Assembly (NCBI GenBank): GCA_964631835.1
Contig: CAZWAD010000001.1
Coordinates: 372,001 to 436,000, forward strand
DNA from: Bog-950 sp964631835
Lineage (GTDB): Bacteria; Bacteroidota; Bacteroidia; Chitinophagales; LD1
Length of the DNA stretch: 64,000 bases
Reading direction: 5' to 3'
Shown here: positions 8,901 through 16,871 of the stretch, piece by piece
Numbering within the stretch: the first letter of the stretch is position 1
Layout: each line of letters opens with the position of its first letter
Notes under the pieces: generated by a model
The model's input: only the letters and a program-made list of their open reading frames with translations
Databases searched by the model: none
Told to the model about the DNA's origin: nothing
Made by a program: the position numbers and the translations under genes

Positions 8901-10696
8901 GGAGCAACTCGGTAACCGGTGCAACAAATGCTAATTTATCTGATGGCTGTTATTCGGTTACTGCCTCAGATATAAACGGCTGCTCGGCTTCAACAACTTA
9001 TTGTGTTACTGAACCCTCAGAAATTATTATTGACGAGCCCTTTATCACAGAAGCAAACTGCGACTCAGGCGGTACAATTACAGTGAGTGCTTCGGGTGGA
9101 ACGGGAACACTTAGTTTTACCTGGTCAAATGGACAAACAGGAACTTTTATTGACGGTCTGGCAGCCGGTCCTTATATCCTGACCGCAGCGGACCAGAATT
9201 CTTGCAATGTCGTTGACACTTTTATAGTTACAGCAGCGCCCGGTGCGGTTTTCTTCCAGCCTCCTGTAATTACAAACCCGGTCTGTAATGGTGCAAGCAC
9301 CGGAAGTATAACCGCAAGTGCAGCTGGTGGCACCGGACCAATCACCTTCTTGTGGAGTTATAATAATACAGCCTCGCCAACGCTTACAGGAATTCCGGCA
9401 GGTGCATATTCGGTTACAATTACCGATTCTGTGGGCTGTTCAGCTTCTACTACCTACATTGTTACAGAGCCTACAGCTATTATTCCGGTTTTGAATTTCT
9501 CAAGCCTGATATGTTTGAATACCACGGGTGATGGATGTGTGACAGCAACTGGTGGAACTCCCGGCTATACTTATCTGTGGAATAATTTTGCGAATACTTC
9601 CTGCGCAACTAATCTGTTTCCGGGTGAAGTTAGAGTTACCGTAACTGATGCAGCAAATTGTACTGTTGTTGCGGTTGATACAATAAGCACAGCACCTGAC
9701 TACAACGTTACTTCAGTGGTTAAACCTTTCCCCTGTGTAAATCCGCCCTTCGGAAATGACACAATTATTGCAAGCGGTGGAATAGGTCCTTTTACTTACA
9801 TTCTGGTTGGAGTTGACACCAACAACACCGGTGTATTTAATAATTTGCCTCCGGGAAATTATACCTGGATAATTGCCGACTCACTCGGATGCACCAAAAC
9901 AAGTGTGTTCACCATTCCGCAAAGTGCAGCTAATGATGTGTTCACGGTTGTTACGGATTCCACATCTTGTTTCGGTGAGCAGTTTGCAGATGGTTCTATA
10001 ACTATAACTGCGGAGTCGGGCAACGGACCTTACCAGTATTCGATAGGAGGAGGTTTCCAAAGCAGCAATACGTTTACCGGTCTGACAGCAGGGACTTATA
10101 CGATTACAACAAGTAATGTGTACGGATGTCAAACCACAGTTACTGCCGTGGTTGAGCAACCGGCACAGGTTTCTGCCAATGCAACTCCTGATGTTATAAG
10201 CATAGCACCAAATGTAGATACAGCGCTTACCGTTGCCGTTCAGAATTTTGATAATCCGGTTTTCACCTGGACCCCGGCAACCGGTTTAAGCTGCACCGAT
10301 TGTTCGAATCCTACTGCCAATGTAAGTTCAGCAACGGTGTTTTACGTTACCGTAAGCGAATCTGAAAACAGCAACTGTGCGGCTATGGATTCAGTGGTGT
10401 TTATTGTAACTGGCGGATTTGTAATGCCGAATGCCTTTACGCCTAACGGTGACGGAAAAAATGATGACTTCGGCCCGTATAAATCAGGTATGATTGTGAT
10501 AAAAACATTCAGGATTTATAACCGGTGGGGCGAAATGGTTCATAACTCAAATACTTATTGGGATGGCGCGTTCAACAGCAAAGAACAGCCCTCCGGAACT
10601 TATGTTTACTACATCGAAGTCGAAACCCCTGACAGGGATAATCCGGGTGTTATGAAAGCGCAAAGCCAGCAAGGCTCGTTTTCATTGTTGAGATAG
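5978..10696 (+). CDS. giant SprB-repeat surface protein with gliding-motility-associated C-terminal domain
   Basis: 1572 residues. The signal peptide covers residues 1-22 (ends LFAQ). Residues 25-300 form a unique N-terminal region. There follow about a dozen SprB-type repeats of roughly 75 residues, each with a C-x-G segment, SGGTG, a W-S-N motif, an L-x-AG-x-Y-x-V/L-T segment and a C-S-A-S motif. From about base 7676 to 9480 they alternate in two flavours, giving four larger units of about 450 bp. The C-terminus (PNAFTPNGDGKNDDF ... YNRWGE ... SLLR) is a CHU_C / type B sorting domain for type IX secretion. SprB of Flavobacterium is the mobile gliding adhesin; a comparable adhesin role here is inferred. 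Confidence 0.9.
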   Translation: MKKLLRFPVLFIIISASAELFAQPGCPAVNAGPDVIMPCGQTCTTLTATPFAAAATTSYTVGQIPYAPPFPFNAGTNILVAIDDVWGNVINLPFNFCFFGNVYNQLVVGSNGMISFNLNNANGLNNWQIQGPIPASYWGDMCNTIMCPWQDIDPTNQGGVYYQISGTYPCRSFEVSWYQTPYYGDPNSVSTASCPNPLFATQQVVLYEVSNVIEMYIQNKEVCPGWNNGRAIQGILGPGCTTAYTVPGRNATQWTAQNDAWRFTPSGTPNFTLTWYDSAGTQLSNTGTVQVCPSTSQSYTAQAVYSNCDGTQTTVSDNVFVGISGISISIDSTNNPLCSGGSTGSAYASFTSTGSAVLSYGWNPGGAPNQTSITNVQAGTYVFSVTDATNCTRYDTVTLVDPAPLVVNVPDSNAYNCNPGNVLGGLTAYTTGGTGAYSYSWNTTPAQTTQTATGLSAGNYTAVVTDDNGCTATDSGTVIAIVAPPVFNPPVITDALCNGDSNGTITVRLGQSTPPVTYVWSGGLTGNETVTGLPAGTYSVTGTDVNNCTASATYTVNEPAVLTIDAPVITDATCSVGGTITVLASGGTPTYTYSWSNTDTGPFIDSLAAGPYNLTVTDQNSCSATASFTVTAAIGVVSFGTPVITNISCNGGSDGSITATASGGTGIITFNWSNGVTGAVNAGLSAGCYSVTIQDAAGCSASTTYCVAEPDAIVPGTPVIVPAECLTGGSIQASAAGGTGTLTFTWSNNQSGSFIDGLAAATYTLTITDQNSCSVSVAYTVPANSGAITFGTPVITTVACNGDSTGTITAVASGGTGSLSFFWSYNNTNSATLANIPAGCYSVTVSDQNNCSASNTYCVNEPTAITIGNPVLTQVTCSSGGSVTVNATGGTGTLTYVWSNGGSGTFIGNVQAGDYDLTVTDQNNCSATATFTVTTATGAVAFGTSTITGITCFGGTNGSITATASGGTGPITFNWSNSVTGATNANLSDGCYSVTASDINGCSASTTYCVTEPSEIIIDEPFITEANCDSGGTITVSASGGTGTLSFTWSNGQTGTFIDGLAAGPYILTAADQNSCNVVDTFIVTAAPGAVFFQPPVITNPVCNGASTGSITASAAGGTGPITFLWSYNNTASPTLTGIPAGAYSVTITDSVGCSASTTYIVTEPTAIIPVLNFSSLICLNTTGDGCVTATGGTPGYTYLWNNFANTSCATNLFPGEVRVTVTDAANCTVVAVDTISTAPDYNVTSVVKPFPCVNPPFGNDTIIASGGIGPFTYILVGVDTNNTGVFNNLPPGNYTWIIADSLGCTKTSVFTIPQSAANDVFTVVTDSTSCFGEQFADGSITITAESGNGPYQYSIGGGFQSSNTFTGLTAGTYTITTSNVYGCQTTVTAVVEQPAQVSANATPDVISIAPNVDTALTVAVQNFDNPVFTWTPATGLSCTDCSNPTANVSSATVFYVTVSESENSNCAAMDSVVFIVTGGFVMPNAFTPNGDGKNDDFGPYKSGMIVIKTFRIYNRWGEMVHNSNTYWDGAFNSKEQPSGTYVYYIEVETPDRDNPGVMKAQSQQGSFSLLR

Positions 10697-10715
10697 AATA
10701 CATGGTTAGGTAATT

Positions 10716-11033
10716 ATGAAAGAAAAGACTGTAACCGAGCTGAAAAAAATGCTCGACAACAAAGAGGATTTTCAGTTAATAGATGTACGCGAGCCGCATG
10801 AGTTTGATATCTGCAACCTGAATGGTGAGCTGATACCCATGAATGAAGTTCCGGACAACCTCGATAAAATTTCAAAAGACAAACCCGTAATCATCCATTG
10901 CCGCAGCGGAGCACGAAGCGGAAGAATTTGCGAATACCTGGAACAGAATTACGGATACACTAACCTGTATAACCTCGCAGGAGGCGTACTCGCATGGGCT
11001 GACGAGATAGACCCCAGCATGCCGAAATATTAA
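10716..11033 (+). CDS. rhodanese-like domain protein
   Basis: 105 residues forming a single rhodanese domain. It has the DVREPHEFDIC segment at residues 24-34 and the active-site loop HCRSGARSG with catalytic Cys62. Such stand-alone rhodaneses move sulfane sulfur between thiols in the cytoplasm; the physiological partner is unknown. There is no signal peptide. It starts 20 bases after the giant surface protein gene but is functionally unrelated to it. A degenerate GxxExxY gene follows. Confidence 0.9.
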   Translation: MKEKTVTELKKMLDNKEDFQLIDVREPHEFDICNLNGELIPMNEVPDNLDKISKDKPVIIHCRSGARSGRICEYLEQNYGYTNLYNLAGGVLAWADEIDPSMPKY

Positions 11034-11039
11034 TACAGC

Positions 11040-11252
11040 TTCACGCAAAGGCGCAGAGGAGCAAAGAAATACAGTGACAGAAAATCAGATTTCTTCTATT
11101 GTCGTTCAGTGCGCTTATGACATTCATATGACGCTGGGACCTGGTTTACTGATTAACTTCAACGAAGCATTGATTAAAAACGGTATTCACCGGATAGTAA
11201 ATAATCTCTAATTCTTTGTATTCCCTTTGCGTCTCCGCGTCTTTGCGAGAGA
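11040..11252. repeat. inverted repeat pair enclosing the GxxExxY remnant
   Basis: The left arm (about 11040-11072, TTCACGCAAAGGCGCAGAGG onward) and the right arm (about 11213-11252, CTTTGCGTCTCCGCGTCTTT) are imperfect inverted copies of each other, built on the words GCAAAG and GCGGAGACGC. In my experience this GCAAAG/CGC-rich repeat commonly flanks GxxExxY genes in Bacteroidota. The arms could form a hairpin at both ends of the transcript. Confidence 0.6.
11074..11211 (+). pseudogene. internally deleted GxxExxY protein gene
   Basis: A GTG-started frame of 45 codons reads VTENQISSIVVQCAYDIHMT, then LGPGLL, then INFNEALIKNGIHRIVNNL and stop. The first half matches the N-terminus of GxxExxY proteins (T-E-N-x-I-S ... 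LGPGLL). The second half matches their C-terminus (GLLINFN ... DGI-x-RIVN). The middle of about 75 residues, including the G-x-x-E-x-x-Y motif, is missing. The fusion point is the word GLL that occurs in both places, so a deletion between short direct repeats explains it. The product is surely non-functional as a normal family member. Confidence 0.75.
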
Positions 11253-11253
11253 T

Positions 11254-12867
11254 TCATTTTACTTCTTCCATTTTTCTCTCCAGCGTTTTCACCGAAGAGT
11301 TTTCTTTCACCGGAATATTTGCCATAGCGTATTCGCTCAAAGCTGTAATGGTGAGTGAGGGATTAACACCCAAATTGCACGGCATAATGGAGCCATCAAG
11401 AATGTACATGTTATTGTACCCGTGAACGCGAAAAAAATCATCTACCACACCTTCCTCAGTTGTTCTTCCCATGGGACAGCCCCCAAGAATATGAGCAGTA
11501 GAAGCCAGGCCAAGAGTAACCTCGGTAAGCCCGTTCATAGCAATACCGTTTACTTTTTTCGCGTACCGGTAAAGAGCCTCCTGTCCGATAGGAATATAAG
11601 TGGGAATTGGCTGATGACTATCATTTACCATGCTTATGCTGCTGCCGAAAATGCCCCGCTTTAATTTTATGCGCATGCTGTTTTCAAGCGTTTGCATAAT
11701 CAGGAATATAATTCCTTTATCAGCCGGGGCTTTGGTGAAAAACAGGCGGAGAAAAGTGAAAGGATTTTTGATGAGCTTGCCGATGAGCTTAGCAGTGCGC
11801 ACGCCAGGAGTTCCGTCATCTACAGCATATGTGCCGAGGTGCATCATGGCACCGCTGCCATCCGGAAACTTGCACAGTTCTATTTGTGTGTGTTCATCAG
11901 GCGAAAAAATGCGGGAGATGGCAATTCCGTTATTCAGCTTTCTGTCAGCTCCACCAACTCCGCTGAGCATTTCAGAATTTGTAAGAATGTTTTCTCCAAG
12001 TTTATCGGAAAGGTTTGGAAGAGTTTTGGTCTGATATTTTTGTTTCAGCAGCAAGTCCATTGTTCCTAAAACTCCACCGGCAACTACTAATCCTTTACTC
12101 CGGTAAACTTTTTTATTCTTCGAAAACCATGAAGTGGAACTTTCGGTGTGAATAAGGTATTCTCCTTTTATATGCTCAATCTTTGTTACCAAAGTTTCAG
12201 GAAGCACTGCAGCACCAAACATATTTTCAGCAAACCACAAATAGTTTTTGTCGAGCGTATTCTTTGCTTCGTGGCGACAGCCGGTCATGCAGGCGGCACA
12301 TTCAATACATCCTTTACGCAATGGGCCGAGGCCTTTGAAGTACGGGTCAACTTCTTTTTTCGTATCACCAAAGTAAACTCCCACTCCGTCAACCGAATTG
12401 TAAGAATGTCCGTAACCCATTTCCTCCGCTACTTCTTTCAGCACTAAATCTTCGGCATTATCTTTTTTGTACTGAACCGAGCCAAGCATGAACTGCGCGG
12501 TTTTGAAATAAGGAGCGAGAACAGTTTTCCAGTCTTTAATATGCGACCAGATTTTGTTCGTGTAGAATTTATCTTTGGGAAGCATAAGGGTATTGGCATA
12601 AACCAATGAACCCCCGCCCACACCCACACCGCTAATCACAAACACTTCTTTAAAGAAAGTGAGTTTCTGAAAGCCGAACCATTTGAGCAGGGGTACCCAT
12701 AAATACTTCGGAAGGTTCCAATCGGTTTTCGGGAATTCGTTCGACTTCCACCGCTTGCCTTTTTCAATCACCAGAACCGAGTATCCTTTTTCGGACAAGC
12801 GCATGGCGCTTACACTGCCGCCAAAACCGGAGCCGATGATGATGTAGTCGTAGGTTTTTTCATTCAT
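11254..12867 (-). CDS. GMC family FAD oxidoreductase with cysteine cluster
   Basis: I chose the ATG at 12867 (537 residues), because it overlaps the stop codon of the upstream gene (ATGAATGA), a sign of translational coupling; another ATG lies five codons upstream. The FAD dinucleotide fold is at the N-terminus (IIGSGFGGSVSAMRLSEKG). GVGVGGGSLVYAN follows near residue 90. A CIECAACMTGC cluster (C-x2-C-x2-C-x3-C) lies near residue 188, as in cholesterol-oxidase-like GMC proteins. The C-terminal HILGGCPMG ... LDGSIMP ... NPSLTITALSEYA region completes the active site. Substrate unknown (an alcohol or sterol-like compound). No signal peptide is seen. Confidence 0.88.
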   Translation of the reverse strand: MNEKTYDYIIIGSGFGGSVSAMRLSEKGYSVLVIEKGKRWKSNEFPKTDWNLPKYLWVPLLKWFGFQKLTFFKEVFVISGVGVGGGSLVYANTLMLPKDKFYTNKIWSHIKDWKTVLAPYFKTAQFMLGSVQYKKDNAEDLVLKEVAEEMGYGHSYNSVDGVGVYFGDTKKEVDPYFKGLGPLRKGCIECAACMTGCRHEAKNTLDKNYLWFAENMFGAAVLPETLVTKIEHIKGEYLIHTESSTSWFSKNKKVYRSKGLVVAGGVLGTMDLLLKQKYQTKTLPNLSDKLGENILTNSEMLSGVGGADRKLNNGIAISRIFSPDEHTQIELCKFPDGSGAMMHLGTYAVDDGTPGVRTAKLIGKLIKNPFTFLRLFFTKAPADKGIIFLIMQTLENSMRIKLKRGIFGSSISMVNDSHQPIPTYIPIGQEALYRYAKKVNGIAMNGLTEVTLGLASTAHILGGCPMGRTTEEGVVDDFFRVHGYNNMYILDGSIMPCNLGVNPSLTITALSEYAMANIPVKENSSVKTLERKMEEVK

Positions 12868-14077
12868 CCGGCTCACTTTCATAAAATTTTCTAGTAAAAG
12901 TAATTCTTGTAGTGTACAGGTCTTCTACGGAAGTTGCTAAATGAAAGAACCCGCTGATAATATGATTCGGTACATCTAAATTCAAATCGCTGAACCAATA
13001 CTTCAGCCCATCTGTGATGAGAATGTTATTGAATTGAACACCTATCGTAGTTCTTATTTTATCATCGCTGGTGATGAAGATATCGTGATTTTGGCGAGTA
13101 TCTATCAAGCTATCCGGTACATCAAGTTTATGTAGCTCATCGGTCTTAAATTTATTAAACACCAAGTGGTCAATCACTATATTTGGTGCTGCATGATCTA
13201 ACCGGAAGACGAAAGGAATTTTTATTTGTCCGGTCATAGGATTCACACTCCAGTTTTTGAAGCGATTACTGCCTTCATGAAATAAACCAACCAACCATGT
13301 CTTATCGTCTGCATCATCATCTTCTGTTGCTTTCAACCACCACACCCACTCATACGGATGCAATTCCGGGTGGCAGTTATGGTTGCAATCCAAACAGCTT
13401 ACACCATAAAACCCTATGGAAGGATGTTCGGTTTGGAAATTGGGATGTGCTTTCAATCCACCGGCACCGGGCAGTGTGGGAAAAAATAAATAATTCAATT
13501 GCGGAATGAAAGCAGGAGGAGGAGTAAGTTCTGCTCCCAGGTCATATAACAGCGGGTTAAGATTCCTGGAGGTGCGCACGAAAGGCTCTTTGGTATAATC
13601 GGTACGGTGGCTGCGCCTGATATCCTGCCGGTGAAGTTTTTTCTGATAATCGCACGACTTGCAAATTTTAGCGAAGTACTCGGGTAAATTAAATTGCAGA
13701 TGAAACTTAATATCCCACTCGGTGTATTCGAAGGAGCCGCTGCGCCCGTGGTTTTTAACTGTGCCCACAAACTTTTGCTTTACCATATCCACCGCCCGCC
13801 AGTTATAGCCGCCAAATGCGTGAATGAAAGGCCCCACTAAAAATACCCGGTGAAATTGTTTCCGCTTTTCAATTACCGAGTCAAGCAGCATGGGCTCAAC
13901 CAGGTCGAGAATCATTTCATTGATGGTATCGTTGGCAGCAATCTCGGCATTGGTAAGCAGAAGATATTTAAACGCTTCGGGAGTTTCGTTGTATGAAGAA
14001 ATCTTAAAAGTGGTTTGCGCTAAACTTGTTTGCAGTAATATTGTTGTCAGAACGGCAACCGGAAAGATTCTATTCAT
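12860..14077 (-). CDS. secreted protein of unknown function, coupled to the GMC oxidoreductase
   Basis: I chose the ATG at 14077 (405 residues), since it gives a clean signal peptide (MNRIFPVAVLTTILLQTSLA, cleavage near LAQ). The longer frame upstream would overlap the divergent DAHP synthase gene. The mature part contains a CKSC pair and the cysteine/histidine-rich motif CLDCNHNCHPELHPYEW. It also has a later acidic run EDDDADD. CNHNCH is one residue longer than the classical CxxCH haem motif, so metal or haem binding is possible but unproven. The stop codon overlaps the start of the GMC oxidoreductase gene, so the two are probably made together. I do not recognise a family. Confidence 0.72.
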   Translation of the reverse strand: MNRIFPVAVLTTILLQTSLAQTTFKISSYNETPEAFKYLLLTNAEIAANDTINEMILDLVEPMLLDSVIEKRKQFHRVFLVGPFIHAFGGYNWRAVDMVKQKFVGTVKNHGRSGSFEYTEWDIKFHLQFNLPEYFAKICKSCDYQKKLHRQDIRRSHRTDYTKEPFVRTSRNLNPLLYDLGAELTPPPAFIPQLNYLFFPTLPGAGGLKAHPNFQTEHPSIGFYGVSCLDCNHNCHPELHPYEWVWWLKATEDDDADDKTWLVGLFHEGSNRFKNWSVNPMTGQIKIPFVFRLDHAAPNIVIDHLVFNKFKTDELHKLDVPDSLIDTRQNHDIFITSDDKIRTTIGVQFNNILITDGLKYWFSDLNLDVPNHIISGFFHLATSVEDLYTTRITFTRKFYESEPDE

Positions 14078-14098
14078 GAAAACCGAAAATAATTTTTT

Positions 14099-15190
14099 GT
14101 GCAAGATAATTTTGACATATCTCCTCTGAATAAATGGAGTGGTGTTACCTCTCACCCTTTTGTTATTGCCGGGCCTTGCAGCGCTGAAGGCGAAGAGCAG
14201 GTTTTTAATACCGTCCGCGAAATTGTAAAACATACCGGTGGTAAAGTGCACATGCTGCGTGCCGGAATCTGGAAGCCGCGCACCCGCCCCAATTCATTTG
14301 AAGGCGTTGGCGAAATCGGTTTACCCTGGATTAAAGCAGCAGGTAAAGAATTCGGCTTACCGGTAACCGTTGAAGTAGCGAACCCCGAACATGTTGAAGT
14401 TGCTCTTAAAAACGAAATTGATGTTTTATGGATTGGTGCGCGCAGTACTGTTTCGCCTTTTACGGTTCAGGAAATAGCTGATTCGCTTCGCGGAGTTGAT
14501 ATTCCGGTACTCATCAAAAATCCGATTAATCCTGATTTGGAATTGTGGCTGGGCGCCATTGAAAGGTTTTATCAGAGCGGAATAAAAAAACTCGGTGCCA
14601 TTCACCGCGGTTTTTCTTCGTACGAAAAAACCATTTACCGCAACCAGCCCATGTGGGAAATTCCGATTGAAATGCGCAGGCGCTTTCCTCAAATTCCCAT
14701 TATTGTTGACCCTTCGCATATTGGAGGAACGCGCGAGTTGATTCAGCTGCTTTGCCAGCAGGCGATGGATATGGGTTTTGATGGGCTGATGATTGAATCG
14801 CACATTAACCCCGACAAAGCCTGGAGCGATGCCAAACAACAGGTAACCCCTCAGCGGCTTGGTGAAATTCTTAACTCCCTGAACATACGCCAGCCGAACA
14901 TGGCTGATGACGGCCTGAAACCCCTGAACGACTTGCGCGCCCGCATTGACCGTATTGACGACTATATTATTGAACTGCTTGGCGAGCGTATGGGTATTTC
15001 GGAAGAAATTGGCGTGGTTAAAAAACAAAACGACCTCGCCATTCATCAGTCCGAACGCTGGGCGCACATTGTAAAGCGCGCGCTCGAAAAAGGTAAAACA
15101 GGCGGACTCACCGAGGAATTCATCCTCAAAATGTTTCAGCAGGTGCATAACGAAAGTATAAGGCACCAAAGCAAGGTGATGGAGAAGTAA
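14099..15190 (+). CDS. bifunctional DAHP synthase / chorismate mutase (AroQ type)
   Basis: 363 residues. Residues 1-265 are a DAHP synthase of the type condensing phosphoenolpyruvate and erythrose 4-phosphate, the first step of aromatic amino acid synthesis. Motifs seen are FVIAGPCSAEG, LRAGIWKPRTRPNSFEG, KNPINPD and IVDPSHIGG. The last 90 residues (LNDLRARIDRIDDYIIELL ... ERMGISEEIG) are an AroQ chorismate mutase, as is usual for this fusion in Bacteroidota. The start is a GTG. A stop lies just upstream in frame (14090-14092) and no ATG exists before the PEP-binding motif. A terminator hairpin follows at 15212. Divergent from the secreted protein gene at 14077. Confidence 0.92.
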   Translation: MQDNFDISPLNKWSGVTSHPFVIAGPCSAEGEEQVFNTVREIVKHTGGKVHMLRAGIWKPRTRPNSFEGVGEIGLPWIKAAGKEFGLPVTVEVANPEHVEVALKNEIDVLWIGARSTVSPFTVQEIADSLRGVDIPVLIKNPINPDLELWLGAIERFYQSGIKKLGAIHRGFSSYEKTIYRNQPMWEIPIEMRRRFPQIPIIVDPSHIGGTRELIQLLCQQAMDMGFDGLMIESHINPDKAWSDAKQQVTPQRLGEILNSLNIRQPNMADDGLKPLNDLRARIDRIDDYIIELLGERMGISEEIGVVKKQNDLAIHQSERWAHIVKRALEKGKTGGLTEEFILKMFQQVHNESIRHQSKVMEK

Positions 15191-15211
15191 AAGATAGCGG
15201 TAAAACTCCAT

Positions 15212-15234
15212 CAGCTTCAAAAACAAGCTGTTTT
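15212..15234 (+). terminator. rho-independent terminator of the DAHP synthase gene
   Basis: A CAGCTT/AAGCTG hairpin (arms 15212-15217 and 15225-15230) is followed by TTTT and, after AGGGG, another T run. It starts 22 bases after the stop codon. Confidence 0.6.
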
Positions 15235-15289
15235 AGGGGTTTTTTAGCTCATTTTTACTGTTGCAGAAGGCGTTTTCAAGCAAAATAAG

Positions 15290-15720
15290 GGTACAGACAG
15301 ATTTGGAAATCCCGTTTTCAATTGAAAGTGCATTTTGGAAAAGCGCAGAACGTATGTTTTAGATTTAAAATGAACGTTCGACCGTTTTGGAAACCGCATT
15401 CTTAATTGAAAGTAGGGTTTCCGCGCTTTCGGAAAGGGCACTTTCGACTGAAAGTGGGGTTTCCGCGCTTTTGGAAAGTGCATTTTCAACTGAAAGTGGG
15501 GTTTCCGCGCTTTAGGAAAGTGCATTCTTAACTTAAAAGTGGGGTATCGACCGATTTGGAAACCGCATTCTTAACTTGAAAGTGGGGTATCCGCGCTTTC
15601 GGAAAGTGCATTTTCAATTGAAAACGGGGTTTCCACACTTTCGGAAAGTGCGTTTTCAATTGAAAGCGGGGTTTCCACGCTTTTGGAAAGTGCGTTTTCA
15701 ACTGAAAGCGGGGGTTTACC
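15290..15720. repeat. minisatellite of about eight 42/43-bp units
   Basis: Unit starts (GAAAGTGGGG or a variant) fall at 15408, 15450, 15492, 15535, 15578, 15620, 15662 and 15704. Steps are 42 bp except two of 43. More degenerate units reach back to about 15290. Each unit has two halves, both shaped GAAAGTG-nnn-TTTC, so each half is a small imperfect palindrome. A minus-strand frame over the first part encodes a 14-residue repeat (HFPKARKPHFQ), but the 43-bp steps break that frame, so I regard the block as non-coding. It lies between the terminators of two convergent genes. Confidence 0.85.
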
Positions 15721-15725
15721 CGAAA

Positions 15726-15753
15726 TAAAAAAAGCCGACAGATATGCCGGCTT
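15726..15753 (-). terminator. rho-independent terminator of the SRPBCC lipoprotein gene
   Basis: Arms AAGCCG (15732-15737) and CGGCTT (15748-15753), with a run of seven A on the plus strand at 15727-15733. This gives a T tail on the minus-strand transcript coming from the gene that ends at 15778. Confidence 0.75.
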
Positions 15754-15777
15754 CCTTTAAAAATATTTCCTCAATGG

Positions 15778-16794
15778 CTATTTCATAGCCGCTTGGTTGT
15801 TTACAAAGAAGTAAATCTTCGTATTCCACTTCGCAGTGTCTTTTTCGTTCATCGGGTCGGTAATGTATTCCTCAATCACCATATCCGGATGCTCTCTGCC
15901 CATGGTTTTCAGTTTGGCGGTCATAGCCTCGTAGGCAGGCCCCATTTTTTCATAATCGCCCCAGTAATCAATAGTATAGCATTTGGCAGCCGGCAAATTC
16001 AACACCGGATAGTTTTTTGAAGAAACCTTAGCGCCTTCAAACGGAACGGCTGCTGCCAGGTCAGCATTCATGGCTTCTTCATTGTAAGCGTAATACACAC
16101 CCAGGGGGATGCCCGGTTTAGCGCCTGCTTTGCTGATAGCCTCGTACATCTTTGGCAAATTATCGCCAAAAAACTTTCCGAAATCTTTAAACTCCACCAC
16201 CTGGCGCTTGCTTAAACAAGTCTTGCTTGTCCACTCGGCATCTTTCACTTCATAAACGGGCAGCGACTCGCAAAGCTTTTTCAAATTAGCCAGCCCCTGC
16301 TCATAATCTTTACCTACGGCTCCGTCCATGCCGCCCATAAACGCCATAAATACCCGCTCCATTAAGCCGCTTTCGCCTCTCATGCCCCACACAACGTGGG
16401 TGCCGCTGTCGGTAGCCTCGGTAGTCATATATACCTGGCTGCTGCTTTCAAAAGGCTTTATGAAATGCAAATCCTGCTCTATGGCTTTTCCATCCTCAAT
16501 TTTTGTAAACGTCATAGAGCCCTCACCGGCTTTGTCGTTGCCTTTCCAACTGTATTTTGCGCCCACGGTTCCGTCAGTACCCTCCATGGTTATTACCATG
16601 TCGGGGTCAAGATGCCGCCAGGGGCTCCACTTCGCAAATTCGGAATGGTGGCTGATAATTTTAAAAACCGTACCAACCGGTGCGTTAATGTTTGTTTCGC
16701 GCTTTACATCGTAATTCTTCGAACCGCAGCCCGAAAGCAGTACAAGCAGGGCAAGAAAACCGGAAAATAATCCCGGGTGTCGTAAAATTTTCAT
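15778..16794 (-). CDS. lipoprotein with SRPBCC and GyrI-like ligand-binding domains
   Basis: 338 residues. A lipoprotein signal ends in LLSGC with Cys23 as the lipidation site. Residues 30-175 resemble the SRPBCC / polyketide cyclase fold (INAPVGTVFKIISHHSEFAKWSPW is the typical opening, split here by family variation). Residues 185-335 resemble the GyrI-like / AraC effector-binding domain (LGVYYAY ... CYTIDYWGDYEKM). Both domains bind small hydrophobic ligands, so an envelope-anchored ligand binder is a reasonable guess; the true ligand is unknown. It has its own terminator and is divergent to hutU. Confidence 0.75.
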   Translation of the reverse strand: MKILRHPGLFSGFLALLVLLSGCGSKNYDVKRETNINAPVGTVFKIISHHSEFAKWSPWRHLDPDMVITMEGTDGTVGAKYSWKGNDKAGEGSMTFTKIEDGKAIEQDLHFIKPFESSSQVYMTTEATDSGTHVVWGMRGESGLMERVFMAFMGGMDGAVGKDYEQGLANLKKLCESLPVYEVKDAEWTSKTCLSKRQVVEFKDFGKFFGDNLPKMYEAISKAGAKPGIPLGVYYAYNEEAMNADLAAAVPFEGAKVSSKNYPVLNLPAAKCYTIDYWGDYEKMGPAYEAMTAKLKTMGREHPDMVIEEYITDPMNEKDTAKWNTKIYFFVNNQAAMK

Positions 16795-16871
16795 AGCAGT
16801 TAAGTTTTTGGTGAGTTGTAAATGTAGAATTTAATCAGTGAATGAAAGGCAATATTTATTTTAGCCTCACC

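Noticed and set aside
10716..11033. The rhodanese as part of the giant surface protein operon by function
   Set aside because: It is only 20 bases downstream, but has no signal peptide and no link to secretion; proximity alone does not support a shared role.
14093..14114. Promoter at TTTTTTG ... TAATTTTG for the DAHP synthase gene
   Set aside because: The spacing is only about 7 bases and the element would lie over the only usable start codon (GTG 14099).
15244..15525. Minus-strand frame with a 14-residue repeat (HFPKARKPHFQ)
   Set aside because: Produced by the 42-bp minisatellite; the frame is lost at 43-bp steps and no signal of translation is present.
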